Counted from the first letter of the stretch, positions 27,717 to 37,036 are shown. The stretch is 64,000 bases of DNA from G958295935 sp965224235 (GCA_965224235.1 CBDCYP010000002.1:248001-312000); one strand, 5' to 3'. The notes: generated by a model not told the origin, from the sequence alone. Translations and numbers: made by a program.

Positions 27717-28466
27717 TTACCCCTCAGGCGGGCAATCTCTACCTAACTCGCGCACGATGTCGCATCCGTATGCCCGTCTGTTGTGCTTGAGGGCCCCCAA
27801 CATGGCGGATACAACGCCCATAAATGGGCCAAACACCGCGTCGTCCTCGTTGGTCATGGAAAGAACGAGGCGCTCGACCAGTTCGACCGGAAACTGACAG
27901 GGATGAATCGTTTTCTCGGGGTGGTTGTTTTTGACGTTCGGGAACACCGACACGTCGCTTGGGTTCTTACCCTTTGGGTTTCCGGACAGCTTCCCGACGT
28001 TCGGCCCCTTGAAATGGCGTTTCCCGGGATATTTGGACGGCACCGGGATCGGGTCCAAGTTCGACGTATAGTTCTCGCTTTTCGTCCACCAGTTAATAGT
28101 CTCGTACCGCCCGGAAAGCCGCTTCGGGGAGTGCAGGCCGTGCCCGAAGCGCCAAATGATCCGGTTGCGGAGTTTGAGTCCCCGGTTATGGAACAATGGA
28201 TAGAGGACGGCATCAAGAGGGACGATCGCGCCATTCTGGACGTAGTTCCCGACCTGCCAACATATCGACCCTTTCGGGCGCAGAGGTCGAACGCACTCCC
28301 TAATCACTCGTTCCTGCGATGCGAGATAGGTATCAAGTGGGGCTTTCCCCTCCTATTTCTTCCCTAAATTGTAGGGTGGCGATGTGACAATTAACTTGAA
28401 TGCCTCATCTTTGTAATCCCGCATGAACGCCAGAATGTCTTTGCACTCAATGACGTTCTCGGTCAT
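27717..28466 (-). pseudogene. DNA methyltransferase (type II, beta-like) with in-frame TAG and degraded motif I
   Basis: From ATG 28466 (GGAG upstream) the frame reads MTENVIECKDILAFMRDYKD, then the catalytic TSPPYNLGKK, a TAG at 28353-28355 (codon 38), and continues EGKAPLDTYLASQERVIREC, GSICWQVGNYV and NWWTKSENYTSNLDPI to a normal end at 27717. The usual tyrosine of the GKKYE motif is the stop. The SAM motif near the C-terminus reads GPFMGVVSAMLGAL instead of DPFMGxGS, so catalysis is probably lost even with readthrough. It lies directly upstream of the decayed BglII-type gene: a dead type II system. Confidence 0.75.
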
Positions 28467-28489
28467 CTCTCCACTGAGTCCCGATAACG

Positions 28490-28820
28490 GAGACCTTTAC
28501 ATAACTAGCTCCCCGAACAGTGATTCCTCACACCTTGTCACCCTGAACGCCCCCATGTCACCCCGAGCGAAGCCGAGGGGTCTGGGTAAGAGGGGCCGGG
28601 CATGCCGCTCATGTCACCCCGAGCAAAGCTCATGTCACCCCGAGCGAAGCCGAGGGGTCTGGGTAAGAGGGGCCGGGCATGCCGCTCATGTCACCCCGAG
28701 CAAAGCTCATGTCACCCCGAGCGAAGCCGAGGGGTCTGGGTAAGAGGGGCCGGGCATGCCGCTCATGTCACCCCGAGCGAAGCCGAGGGGTCTGGGTAAG
28801 GGGGGCGGGGCATGCCGTGA
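28490..28820. repeat. Tandem REP-like palindromic array, 77-bp period
   Basis: The unit CACCCCGAGCGAAGCCGAGG followed by GGTCTGGGTAAGAGGGGCCG and GGCATGCCG starts (CATGTCACCCC) at 28554, 28631, 28708 and 28764; intervals are 77, 77 and 56 bp, the last lacking a 21-bp sub-unit (GAGCAAAGCTCATGTCACCCC). The flank 28490-28550 (GAGACCTTTACATAACTAGC and on) recurs inverted at 39484-39545. No gene is in the array; the repeated short ORFs are artefacts of it. Confidence 0.85.
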
Positions 28821-28983
28821 CAACCTCCATGCTGCTCGGCACAACCCACACCCGCGTCCGTCTGCCCCTGCGGGGCGCCCGCGAAAGGCGACCGAACGTG
28901 TGGCATGCGCAGGGAAGTCAGGCCCGAGCCGAGGTGGCCCGGTTTTCAGCATCGCAGTCTCAGAAATCGGCTGGCCGTTAAAC

Positions 28984-29484
28984 TTTGTGGATTTCACACC
29001 ATCATTCGAGGAGAGCCAGACGCCACTGCGTCCAACGGGGCGGGATCAGATATGGATGTTGCCTCCCACCCTTGATGAGCTGATCCCCGCCGACCATCCG
29101 GCGAGGTTAGTGGACGCGTACCCGGAGGGTCGGGCCGGGCTTGGGGTCGATGCAGGCGGGAACCCTATGGGAGCGCCGGCCTATCACCCCGGGCGCTGCG
29201 GACAGACGGCATGGGCGGGCCTTGGAGATTGGCCCACACGACGCAGCTCTGCGCCGCAAGGCCTGGATGTCCACCGAAGAAGCCAAACGCGCCTATAAAC
29301 AGAGAAAGCAGGAGTTCGAACCGGTCTTCGGGATCATCAATGAGCAACAGCAAGCCCGGAGATTCCTGTTGCGCTGTTTACCCAACGTTGCGGCTGAGTG
29401 GACTCTGCTCGCCACAACCTTCAACCTGAGCGCCCTGCGGCGGATATGGCGGGCCCGGATGCCGGACCCTGAATTCACAAACGA
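28984..29484 (+). pseudogene. Internally deleted IS1182-like transposase remnant
   Basis: Start and end of the transposase at 33793-35288 are present, but about 950 bp between AYHPGR and the DRRHGRALEIG segment are missing, and the two parts are in different frames. Left part: QIWMLPPTLDELIPADHPAR, GAPAYHPG. Right part: LEIGPHDAALRRKAW, QEFEPVFGIINEQQQARRFL, AAEWTLLATTFNLSAL. It cannot encode an active transposase. The 29485-29851 stretch that follows shows no gene. Confidence 0.8.
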
Positions 29485-29851
29485 ATCGCAACGCCGAATC
29501 AGTGCGCTGCCGCGGGACACTGACAGGTCTCCATTCAGGTACGGCGTAAAATTGCCCGCCTGCGTGCTGAGGGCGATTGTTCCCGCAGGGGCTCTCTCTA
29601 TCTTCCAGCGCATTCGACTGGCGCCGATGCCCTTGGCCCCAAACCCCGACCGCTTCTGAGATAAGCTCCTTGACTGGGCGCCTGCGGGGTGGGGCGCGGG
29701 AACCACGTCTTCAGTTGAATACGCGTCGCGCCCCCACGAGACCGCCATCCGTCTTCCCCGACCCCACGCGGAGACGCCGTTACCCGTTTCCTCCCCCACC
29801 TGCGGAGTAATCTTTAAGGGTCACAGACGCGCAGCTAGGCAAACACCTCAC

Positions 29852-30403
29852 ATGACAGGAAACTGCACCCTTATCAACTCCCTACGAGCTAACCGGTCGG
29901 TATTCCGCCCCGGTCTGCTCCTGTTCCTGTGTTTGGGTCTACTGGCGACTATCGCCATCGCCTGCGCCAGCCGGGAAGCGACGCTCGAGGAGCGGGCATA
30001 CGCCCTCGACCGGCAACTGATGTGCCCCGTTTGCGACGGCCAGACCGTCGACCAGTCGAACGCGCAGATGTCTCTGGACATGAAGGGAGTCATACGGAAG
30101 AAGCTGAAGGCCGGTGAAAGCGAGGGCGAAATTCTCGACTACTTCGCTGCCCGTTTCGGCGACTCTGTCCTGGCATCGCCGCCCGCGACAGGGTTCGCGG
30201 TCGTAGTCTGGATCGTACCCCCCGCCGCGATTCTGCTGAGCGTCATATTGCTGGCTGTCGTCATGCGAAGAATGAAAAGACGCGAATCGGGCGACGAACC
30301 CACCGACGCGGATCTGGGCGACTACCTTGCTCAGGTCGACCTGGAACTCGGTCTCGACAAAGCCGATGGAACAGCCGGAAATTCAGAAGGAGCAGGGAGA
30401 TAG
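29852..30403 (+). CDS. ccmH: Cytochrome c biogenesis protein CcmH
   Basis: 183 residues. A signal/anchor helix (LLLFLCLGLLATIAIAC), then the redox motif LMCPVCDGQTVDQSNA with the CxxC that reduces or holds apocytochrome c, and a second membrane helix (VVVWIVPPAAILLSVILLAVV) followed by a charged cytoplasmic tail. It acts on the outer face of the membrane with CcmF in haem ligation. Its stop codon overlaps the proposed start of ccmF by 3 nt. Confidence 0.9.
   Translation: MTGNCTLINSLRANRSVFRPGLLLFLCLGLLATIAIACASREATLEERAYALDRQLMCPVCDGQTVDQSNAQMSLDMKGVIRKKLKAGESEGEILDYFAARFGDSVLASPPATGFAVVVWIVPPAAILLSVILLAVVMRRMKRRESGDEPTDADLGDYLAQVDLELGLDKADGTAGNSEGAGR
30387..30402 (+). promoter_or_regulatory. 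Strong Shine-Dalgarno leading to an AUA codon (ccmF)
   Basis: AAGGAG at 30387-30392, a 7-nt spacer, ATA at 30400-30402. No standard start codon occurs in this frame before 30529. Confidence 0.5.
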
Positions 30404-32466
30404 CTGAGCTCGGCCAGATAGCTGTCCTGCTGGGGCTCGCGCTGTCGCTCTACGCGGCTGTCGGGTCTGCCCTGGCCGCCAACCGCGGACTGCCGGAGCT
30501 TTCCGCGAGCGCGCGGCGTGCGGCGTATATGACGCTCCCTGTCGCGGTGACGGCTGTGGGCGCGCTCGTGGCGGCGTTTGTCTCCAACGACTTCTCGATC
30601 AAGTACGTATACGACCACAGCAATCTGGTCATGGATCGAGCCTATACGTGGGTCGCTCTCTACGCCGGCAACGAGGGCTCGTTGCTGTACATAGTCTTCA
30701 TACTGGCGTTGATGTCGGTCCTCGCCATGCGATTCGCCCCGAAACGGTTTGCCCGAAGCATGCCCTACACCGTTGCGATCCTGGCAATCGTGCAGGCGTT
30801 CTACTTCTTCGCCATCGCCTTCTTTGCCAGCCCGTTCGCCCCTCTCGGTTTCGAAGTGGATGACGGCCGCGGCATCAACCCGCTTCTCACCCACCCCGGC
30901 ATGTTCAGCCACCCTCCCATGCTGATGGCCGGACTGATCGGCATAACCATCCCGTTTGCCTTCGCCACCGGCGCGCTCATCGCCGGCAACTTCGGCGACG
31001 ACTGGGTAGACGTGGCCAGAGTCTCGTCGATCCTCGTATGGGGAATACTGGGCGTCGGTCTGCTGCTCGGCGCGTGGTGGGCGTACACGATTCTGGGGTG
31101 GGGAGGCTACTGGGGCTGGGACCCGATCGAGAACGTCGCGTTCATGCCCTGGCTCGTTCTGACCGCGTTCATCCACTCGATCATGGCCCAAAAACGCCGC
31201 GGCATGTTCCGCATGTGGAACGTCGCCCTGCTGAATATCGCATTCGTCCTCGCGCAACTGGGGATGTTCATCAACCGGGGCGGTCCCGTCGTCTCCGTCC
31301 ACTCGTTCGCCGCCTCCACTCTGGGCGCGATATTCCTCTCATTCATGATCATTTGCCTCATATTCGGGTTCAGCGTGTTCATATGGCGGCTGCCGAACCT
31401 CAGGAGCGACCGGCCGATGGAGTCGTTCCTCTCGCGTGAGGCGTCGTTTCTTGTCAACAACCTCCTGTTACTGGGAGTCACGTTCGCCACCCTCTGGGGT
31501 GTGGTATTCCCCGTGTTTGCCGAATTCGCGCAGGGCAAAGAAATCAGCGTGGCCGCGCCGTACTTCAACCAAATCAACGGCCCGCTTCTCCTGACCGTGC
31601 TGTTCGTGATGGGAATCGGTCCGCTGCTCCCGTGGCGTAGGACTGCCGGCCGCTCCCTCGCGCGGCACGTCGCCATCCCCGGCCTCACAGGGTTGGCGGT
31701 CGTGATAGGCCTGACGGCGTCGGGCATTACGGGCGTAATCGCCGTAATCGCGTTCGGCGTAATCGCGTTTACCGCCTTCACGGTCCTCGAGGAGTGGTAC
31801 CTCGGCGCGAGAAGTCGTAACAGGGCAGGCGAAAACTGGCCTTTGGCGTGGTGGCGGCTTGTCAACGGCAACCGGCCGCGGCACGGCGGCTACATCGTCC
31901 ACCTCGCGTTGCTCACGTTGTCGCTGGGCGTCGTCGGGACCCAGTTCTTCGACCAACGTACGGACATAGCGCTGCGGCCCGGCGAAAGCGCGGTTATCGA
32001 CGATTACCGCATCGAGTACGTCGGCCGCGATGGCACCGTCCGTTCGGACCGGATTGCGCAGTGGGCCGATTTGAATATCTACCGGGTGGACCCTGGCATA
32101 TACGCCGAGGACGCGGCCGGGTACGAAATCGAGCCGAAGAAGTTCGCAGCCGGTTATCCGGGAGATGACCTGATCGGCACGCTACAGCCTTGGCACGGCT
32201 TCTACACCGACTTCAACCAGGTGTCGGTGCGAGCGGGCATTCGATCCACCCTGACCGAGGACCTCTACGTGATACCGAGCGATTTCCTCGACGATGACCG
32301 GGTGTTGCTGCGGATAAGCATCAACCCGCTCGCGATGTGGCTCTGGATCGCCGGCCCGATTTTCGTAATCGGGACCATATTCGCCCTATGGCCCCAGCCA
32401 GCCCTGGAACGAAGACCGCGGACGTTGGCCCCGACGGCCGAACCCGCGGCCATGGGCGCTGACTAG
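30400..32466 (+). CDS. ccmF: Cytochrome c haem lyase subunit CcmF, apparent AUA start
   Basis: About 688 residues, multi-spanning membrane protein with the tryptophan-rich WWG haem-handling motif YTILGWGGYWGWDPIENVAF and the RGMFRMWNV / FINRGGPVVSVHSF signature. The first ordinary start is ATG 30529, but the conserved first membrane helix (AELGQIAVLLGLALSLYAA) is encoded upstream of it, in frame. No ATG, GTG or TTG exists there. ATA at 30400 follows AAGGAG (30387-30392) by exactly seven nucleotides and overlaps the ccmH stop as ATAG. I propose it as the start; if not, the protein begins at 30529 without TM1. Confidence 0.8.
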   Translation: MAELGQIAVLLGLALSLYAAVGSALAANRGLPELSASARRAAYMTLPVAVTAVGALVAAFVSNDFSIKYVYDHSNLVMDRAYTWVALYAGNEGSLLYIVFILALMSVLAMRFAPKRFARSMPYTVAILAIVQAFYFFAIAFFASPFAPLGFEVDDGRGINPLLTHPGMFSHPPMLMAGLIGITIPFAFATGALIAGNFGDDWVDVARVSSILVWGILGVGLLLGAWWAYTILGWGGYWGWDPIENVAFMPWLVLTAFIHSIMAQKRRGMFRMWNVALLNIAFVLAQLGMFINRGGPVVSVHSFAASTLGAIFLSFMIICLIFGFSVFIWRLPNLRSDRPMESFLSREASFLVNNLLLLGVTFATLWGVVFPVFAEFAQGKEISVAAPYFNQINGPLLLTVLFVMGIGPLLPWRRTAGRSLARHVAIPGLTGLAVVIGLTASGITGVIAVIAFGVIAFTAFTVLEEWYLGARSRNRAGENWPLAWWRLVNGNRPRHGGYIVHLALLTLSLGVVGTQFFDQRTDIALRPGESAVIDDYRIEYVGRDGTVRSDRIAQWADLNIYRVDPGIYAEDAAGYEIEPKKFAAGYPGDDLIGTLQPWHGFYTDFNQVSVRAGIRSTLTEDLYVIPSDFLDDDRVLLRISINPLAMWLWIAGPIFVIGTIFALWPQPALERRPRTLAPTAEPAAMGAD

Positions 32467-32738
32467 AGCGTCACCGCCAACCCGGTGTACGTCACTATCC
32501 GCTCTTCTTCATTAACCTCGAAAAACACCGCAAACGTGGGCGGGCCAACCAATACTACAATCCCTACTTTGCCTTTAATCTGGTCTCGCAACTGTCGATT
32601 CAGTGGATCCCGATTCAGGCCCCAATCAAGGGCCCACCTAACTTCGTCCCAGAGTTCGACGCTGCGGAGGATTGACCTGACACTCTCACTAAACTGTCGA
32701 CTTTCGACGATCTCATAGCCCTCTTCAAAGTTATTCAT
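32463..32738 (-). CDS. Putative toxin (RelE/ParE-like) paired with Panacea antitoxin
   Basis: 91 residues, helical first half (SESVRSILRSVELWDEVRWAL) and beta-rich end (VGIVVLVGPPTFAVFFEVNE), consistent with the compact RelE/ParE fold, though I see no diagnostic catalytic residues. Its ATG overlaps the last eight nucleotides of the upstream Panacea gene. Panacea (SocA-like) proteins are antitoxins to many unrelated small toxins encoded next to them, so the toxin role is inferred from context. It converges on ccmF, overlapping that gene's stop by 4 nt. Confidence 0.65.
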   Translation of the reverse strand: MNNFEEGYEIVESRQFSESVRSILRSVELWDEVRWALDWGLNRDPLNRQLRDQIKGKVGIVVLVGPPTFAVFFEVNEEERIVTYTGLAVTL

Positions 32739-33330
32739 TGTCCGCCGCGAACCGCACCGCCATTTCCTCTATCTCCTGGCTGATCGGTTCGGAACTAAAC
32801 CATGCTGTTTCGTACGGGATATCTTCCCGGGGGCGGGCCAGAACCCAGCCGAGTTCCCTGTGGGAAAAGTCCGAGACCTCCCTTGCCGTCTTACCCTCAA
32901 AGAAATCAATCACCGAGTCCACGAGTTCGAGTTCACCGGGCCTGAACAGCTCTAGGTCTGGATTGCGACCCTCTGCAATGACAAGCCGGTGTTGCATGCC
33001 GGTAAAGTATGGCCGCATATCTAGTTTGGCTTCTCCGGAGTCGATCAACTTTCTGCGCTCTTTGAGAAGATCCCTCGGCGCAGGACCCTCACTGAGTTTT
33101 AGGTAAGTGGCGCCGGTGATCGGTTGGCCGAACTGCCGGTATGCGGCAAAATCGGCGTAGTACATGACCTTGTTCAGCTTGATCGCGCCGAATGTCGGAT
33201 CGTTCGCCGATTGAGCGGCGATATAAATGATCAGCTCCCTAAACTTTTCGGAGTCGAGTCGGAACGATTTTTGTTGGTATGCCCCGCCATCGGGTAGCGC
33301 GGGCGACTCGGCTACACCTTTCGCTTGCAT
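32731..33330 (-). CDS. Panacea-domain (SocA/DUF4065-like) antitoxin
   Basis: 199 residues. The Panacea hallmark is clear: FGAIKLNKVMYYADFAAYRQ, then GATYLKLSEGPAPRDLL, and a C-terminal TAREVSDFSHRELGWVLAR. GGGAG sits six nucleotides before ATG 33330. Panacea antitoxins neutralise their partner by direct binding and sometimes hand it to a protease. Order is antitoxin first, toxin second, with an 8-nt overlap. Confidence 0.85.
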   Translation of the reverse strand: MQAKGVAESPALPDGGAYQQKSFRLDSEKFRELIIYIAAQSANDPTFGAIKLNKVMYYADFAAYRQFGQPITGATYLKLSEGPAPRDLLKERRKLIDSGEAKLDMRPYFTGMQHRLVIAEGRNPDLELFRPGELELVDSVIDFFEGKTAREVSDFSHRELGWVLARPREDIPYETAWFSSEPISQEIEEMAVRFAADNE

Positions 33331-33474
33331 TTCGTGCTCCCTTCCAACTGGCCTGTATCCGCATATATGCGCCGAGCCAGTCGCCACGCGACCATGGTTA
33401 TTTGGCCGCATAATAAACAATCTTCTCACACGGCGGGGAAAGAACAATCCCTGCCCGTCACCCTGCCATTTCGT

Positions 33475-33712
33475 TCACGTAGCGGCCTCGCCCAGCAGTC
33501 TCCCCACGACCTCCTCCACCGCCTGCCCCTCCGGCGATTCCCGCAGCCACTTGCGGAGTTCTCTCCGAGCGACGGTGACCGTCACTTTGTCTCGCTCTTC
33601 TCGAAGACCGGCAAGCCGCTGAGCCGCGCCAACCGCCGCTTTCTCGCCTGCGTCCGATATTTCGACGTGTAGGCCATCGTACGGATCGAACTCCGGAATA
33701 GGCAACTTCCAC
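33475..33712 (-). pseudogene. C-terminal fragment of a larger gene cut by an IS element
   Basis: Minus-strand frame reading WKLPIPEFDPYDGLHVEISD, ERDKVTVTVARRELRKWLRE and SPEGQAVEEVVGRLLG to a TGA at 33475. It has the feel of the C-terminal tail of a restriction-modification protein, but the family is not certain. The frame is interrupted at 33713 by the left end of the insertion sequence, and the missing N-terminal part is not found beyond the right end, so a further rearrangement took place. Confidence 0.5.
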
Positions 33713-35339
33713 GAGCCTGTTTCATAAGTCGGGGGTATTGAGCGTGGGGTATCCTCGGCGAGGGTCACGCCATCATTTGGAGGTAACAGAGTATGCCGCA
33801 TCGACCAATGAACAGGGAGCAGACGTGGATGCTGCCGCCGAGCCTCGACGAGTTGCTGTCTGCCGGACATCCTGTTCGATTTGTGGGTGAGTTCGTCGAT
33901 GCTCTGGACGGCGACGGCTGGGCCGGGATCGGTGTTGATAAAGACGGGGACCCGATGGGAGCTCCGGCCTACCATCCCCGGGCGCTGCTGGGCGTGTGGC
34001 TTTACGGCTTCATGACCGGTGTGCGGTCGAGCCGCAAGCTGGAGGCGGCCTGTCGCGACCAGATACCGTACTTGTGGCTGACGGGCTGCCAGCGACCGGA
34101 CCACGTCACGTTGTGGCGTTTCTACCGCGCCCACCGGGATGGCATGAGGAATCTGCTCAAGCGCACTGTGCAGGCGGCGGTCACGATGGATCTGGTGGAG
34201 TTGGCGGCGCAGGCGGTGGACGGGACGAAGGTCGGGGCGAACACGGCAAAGAACCGGACCTGCGACGCCGACGGGTTGCGCCGTCTGTTGGGCCGGTTGG
34301 AACGGGCGATAGAAGAGTTGGAAGCGCAGAACGAGGCAGGGGAGGACTCCGCGCCGGCTAATCTGCCGGAGGCGTTGCACGACCGCAAGGTCTTGCGCGA
34401 TCAGGTGCGTGAGACGGTATGCAGGCTTGCCGGTCGGGATGGCCAAAAGTACATCAACCTGACCGACCGGGACGCCGTGATGATGAACACCCGCCAGGGT
34501 ATCGCCATGGCCTACAACTCCCAGGCGATGGTCTCTCCGGTAACGGCTGAGGGGAAAGCGGCCGGCATGCTGATCACGGCGGCCGACATGGTGGACGACA
34601 CGACCGACCAGGCGCAATTGGGTCCGATGCTGGAGAAGGCGGAGGAGACGGCGTTGGCCGATGCGGGCTATCACTCCGGTAGCAATCTTGAGGAGTGCGG
34701 CCGAAGAGGCCAACAGGTGGTCATGCCGGAGGGGCAGGGTCGGGCGCTGGAAGCCCGTATCACAAGGACCGTTTCGCCTGCGACGAGGCGAGCGACCGCT
34801 ACCGTTGCCCCGAGGGACAGTGGCTGCGCTTCACCGGTACCAGGCTCACTCGCAAGACCCTGATGCGGCTCTACCGCGCCTCAGGGGCCGTGTGCCGGGC
34901 CTGTCCGGCATTCGGGGTCTGTACGACGGACAGACGGCATGGGCGGGCCCTGGAGATAGGCCCGCACGACGCTGCGCTGCGCCGCCACCGGGCCTGGATG
35001 TCCACCGGAGAAGCCAAACAGGCGTATAGGCAGAGAAAGCAACTGGTCGAACAGGTCTTCGGGATCATCAAAGAGCAGCAGCAAGCCCGGAGGTTCCTGT
35101 TGCGCGGCTTACCCAACGTCGCGGCTGAGTGGACCCTGCTCGCCACAGCCTTCAACCTGAGCGCCCTGTGGCGGATGCGGCGCGGCGCCGCGGGCCCACA
35201 CTCAGCCTATCGGGCGGCGCAGGCGGCTATCATCGGCCCAGCCGGCGCCTTGCTTCGACTCATCAGGCTCTGCCCACAGCCAGTATGACCAAGCGGAAAT
35301 CCCTCCCGCCAAACATGACGCTACATCTGAAACAGGCTC
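33713..35339. mobile_element. IS1182-like insertion sequence with 12-bp terminal inverted repeats
   Basis: GAGCCTGTTTCA at 33713-33724 is perfectly inverted as TGAAACAGGCTC at 35328-35339, enclosing 1627 bp and the frameshifted transposase. No clear target-site duplication is visible in the flanks. Confidence 0.75.
33793..35288 (+). pseudogene. IS1182-like transposase, single frameshift
   Basis: Frame 1 (from ATG 33793) gives EQTWMLPPSLDELLSAGHPV, GAPAYHPRALLGVWLYGFMT, AVDGTKVGANTAKNRT and DAGYHSGSNLEECG up to about 34750. Another frame continues SPYHKDRFACDEASDRYRCP, YRASGAVCRACPAFGVC, VEQVFGIIKEQQQARRFLL and TLLATAFNLSAL to 35288. Restoring one A in the GGAAG run near 34750 would rejoin them as LESPYHKD. 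DUF772 N-terminal and DDE-type C-terminal domains are otherwise complete. The element is therefore recent but currently defective unless frameshifting occurs. Confidence 0.85.
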
Positions 35340-35340
35340 T

Positions 35341-35874
35341 TCAAACCCGCCTTTGGCCTCGCCGGTTGGCAGGGTTATCGGCATCCTCAGACCATTTCCC
35401 GGGAGAGTCCATGATATACGTGCGTACCGTGTCCAATTCTCCCTTGCCGCGTATCACGTGGTCGTAGAATCCGCGTTGCCATACAGGTGCGCCGGGCGAT
35501 ACGCGCAACTCATTGATATTGCGGGCTGAGAAGGTCTTGAATGCGCGCATGATTTCAGGCACGCCGTACCGTCTCGCGCTCGCGGCCACAACCGCGGTTA
35601 GGGTGGGTGTGTCCTCAATGATGATCACGCCGTGGACATGGTTAGGCATCAGTATAAACGCGTCGAGAGCAACGTTGTCGTAGTGATCAGGCAGCTTTGC
35701 CGAGCATTCCTCGACGACTGCTCCAAGACGATTCGCCGCCATCTTGCCATCAATGATCCGACCAAACAGCGGAAGGCGATTCTGAGTACACGCTATGATG
35801 AAATATGCGCCTGGAGACGAGTAGTCGCGGCCCCTCAGCCGTCTGAATCTGCGCCTCAGTTCCCCCTGCCGCAT
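35341..35874 (-). CDS. REP-associated tyrosine transposase (RAYT, IS200-like Y1 fold)
   Basis: 177 residues from ATG 35874 (GTG 35952 would add 26). Contains DYSSPGAYFIIACTQNR, the HUH motif in LMPNHVHGVIII and the catalytic Tyr in WQRGFYDHVIRG, typical of RAYT proteins that mobilise or process REP palindromes. Its stop lies directly against the right end of the neighbouring IS. REP-like repeats occur on both sides (28.5 and 37.7 kb), and a degenerate copy lies upstream at about 36000, which fits a RAYT-REP partnership. Confidence 0.85.
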   Translation of the reverse strand: MRQGELRRRFRRLRGRDYSSPGAYFIIACTQNRLPLFGRIIDGKMAANRLGAVVEECSAKLPDHYDNVALDAFILMPNHVHGVIIIEDTPTLTAVVAASARRYGVPEIMRAFKTFSARNINELRVSPGAPVWQRGFYDHVIRGKGELDTVRTYIMDSPGKWSEDADNPANRRGQRRV

Positions 35875-35952
35875 TATGCCGAACTTGTACTTCCTCTCGC
35901 GCGGTGGCTCCCATAAGATGCCACCCGGTTCACCTATACATGGGTGCCTCAC

Positions 35953-36256
35953 ATTAACCTGGTATAACGTCTGCCAGGCGGCAAGGCCCGCCCCTACGAT
36001 CCCAGACCCTTAGGCTTCGCTCAGCGTGGCACAAGGACTTCCGTCCCATCGTTTTCGCTCACGCAAGGTATCCCACAGTCGGTAACGAACCTATTGGACA
36101 CTCTCTTAATGCTGCTCACAAACGCATAGAATATCCTTCGGCAATCGAACGATGGGCCGGATAGTCCTTACGAGCCCGCCATACCGTCAGATTCGGAGAG
36201 TACACCCGCACGATGGCGCCTCGCCCATGAGTTCGCCGTAAAGGAATCTGCAACGC
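35953..36256. other. Intergenic gap with degenerate REP copy
   Basis: CCCAGACCCTTAGGCTTCGC at about 36000 matches, with a few changes, the reverse complement of the array unit at 28.5 kb. The remaining sequence holds the upstream region of rph with no clear promoter. Confidence 0.5.
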
Positions 36257-37036
36257 ATGCCCCCGACCCGCGACCCACTACAGCCATCGCGACTTGAACC
36301 CGACGAACAGGCAACTCGGGCAGACGGCCGTACAGCTGGGCAACTTCGGCCGGTTACGATCACCCCAGGTTTCATGCCTAGGGCTGAGGGATCGGCATTG
36401 ATCGAGATGGGGGAAACCCACGTCATCTGCACTGCCACCGTGTCGCCGGGGGTCCCCCGCTGGCGCAGAGGCAGCGGCGTGGGCTGGGTCACTGCCGAGT
36501 ACGCAATGCTGCCGAGGTCCACCGACGAACGGGTCCGAAGAGAGGTTGCCAGCGGACGCCCATCCGGCAGAACCCAGGAAATCCAGCGCCTGACCGGACG
36601 AGCGCTGCGGTCTGTCACAGACATGGCGGCTTTGGGAGAAAACACGGTGATCATCGACTGCGACGTGCTGCGCGCCGACGGAGGAACCCGGACCGCCGCC
36701 ATCACGGGCGGGTACGTTGCGTTGCACTTAGCCCTCGAAACGCTGAGGCAGAGCGGAGCGATCAAGTCTCTGCCGCTGACCGCCCAGGTCGCGGCGGTGA
36801 GTGTCGGAGTCGTCAACGGTGTCGAGTTGCTGGACCTCACCTACCCGGAGGACTCCTCCGCAGACGTCGACCTCAACGTAGTTATGACCGGCGATTTCAG
36901 GTACGTTGAGGTGCAGGGCACGGCGGAGCGCGAACCCTTCGATAGCAGGCAACTCGACCGCCTGTTGGAGCTCGGCAGGATGGGTGTCGCGGTGCTTATC
37001 GAGGCGCAAAAGGCTGCGCTGGGCGAACAAAAATGA
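36257..37036 (+). CDS. rph: Ribonuclease PH
   Basis: 259 residues. Phosphorolytic 3'-exoribonuclease that trims tRNA 3' ends. Characteristic segments: RADGRTAGQLRPVTITPGFM, GETHVICTATVSPGVPRWRRGSG near the start, RTQEIQRLTGRALRSV, DCDVLRADGGTRTAAI and VDLNVVMTGDFRYVEVQGT with the catalytic Asp region. Overlaps the next gene by 4 nt (ATGA). Confidence 0.95.
   Translation: MPPTRDPLQPSRLEPDEQATRADGRTAGQLRPVTITPGFMPRAEGSALIEMGETHVICTATVSPGVPRWRRGSGVGWVTAEYAMLPRSTDERVRREVASGRPSGRTQEIQRLTGRALRSVTDMAALGENTVIIDCDVLRADGGTRTAAITGGYVALHLALETLRQSGAIKSLPLTAQVAAVSVGVVNGVELLDLTYPEDSSADVDLNVVMTGDFRYVEVQGTAEREPFDSRQLDRLLELGRMGVAVLIEAQKAALGEQK

Noticed and set aside
28353..28355. Pyrrolysine or other TAG recoding in the methyltransferase.
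   Set aside because: Other key residues of the same gene are also lost (GPF instead of DPF, GVVS) and its partner is wrecked, so ordinary decay explains it.
28554..28820. CRISPR array.
   Set aside because: The repeats are contiguous tandem units with no unique spacers and the unit itself is palindromic; no cas genes are nearby.
33475..34713. A 412-codon minus-strand ORF over the first IS.
   Set aside because: Apart from its C-terminal end (33475-33712) it is the antisense shadow of the transposase; only the C-terminal fragment looks real.
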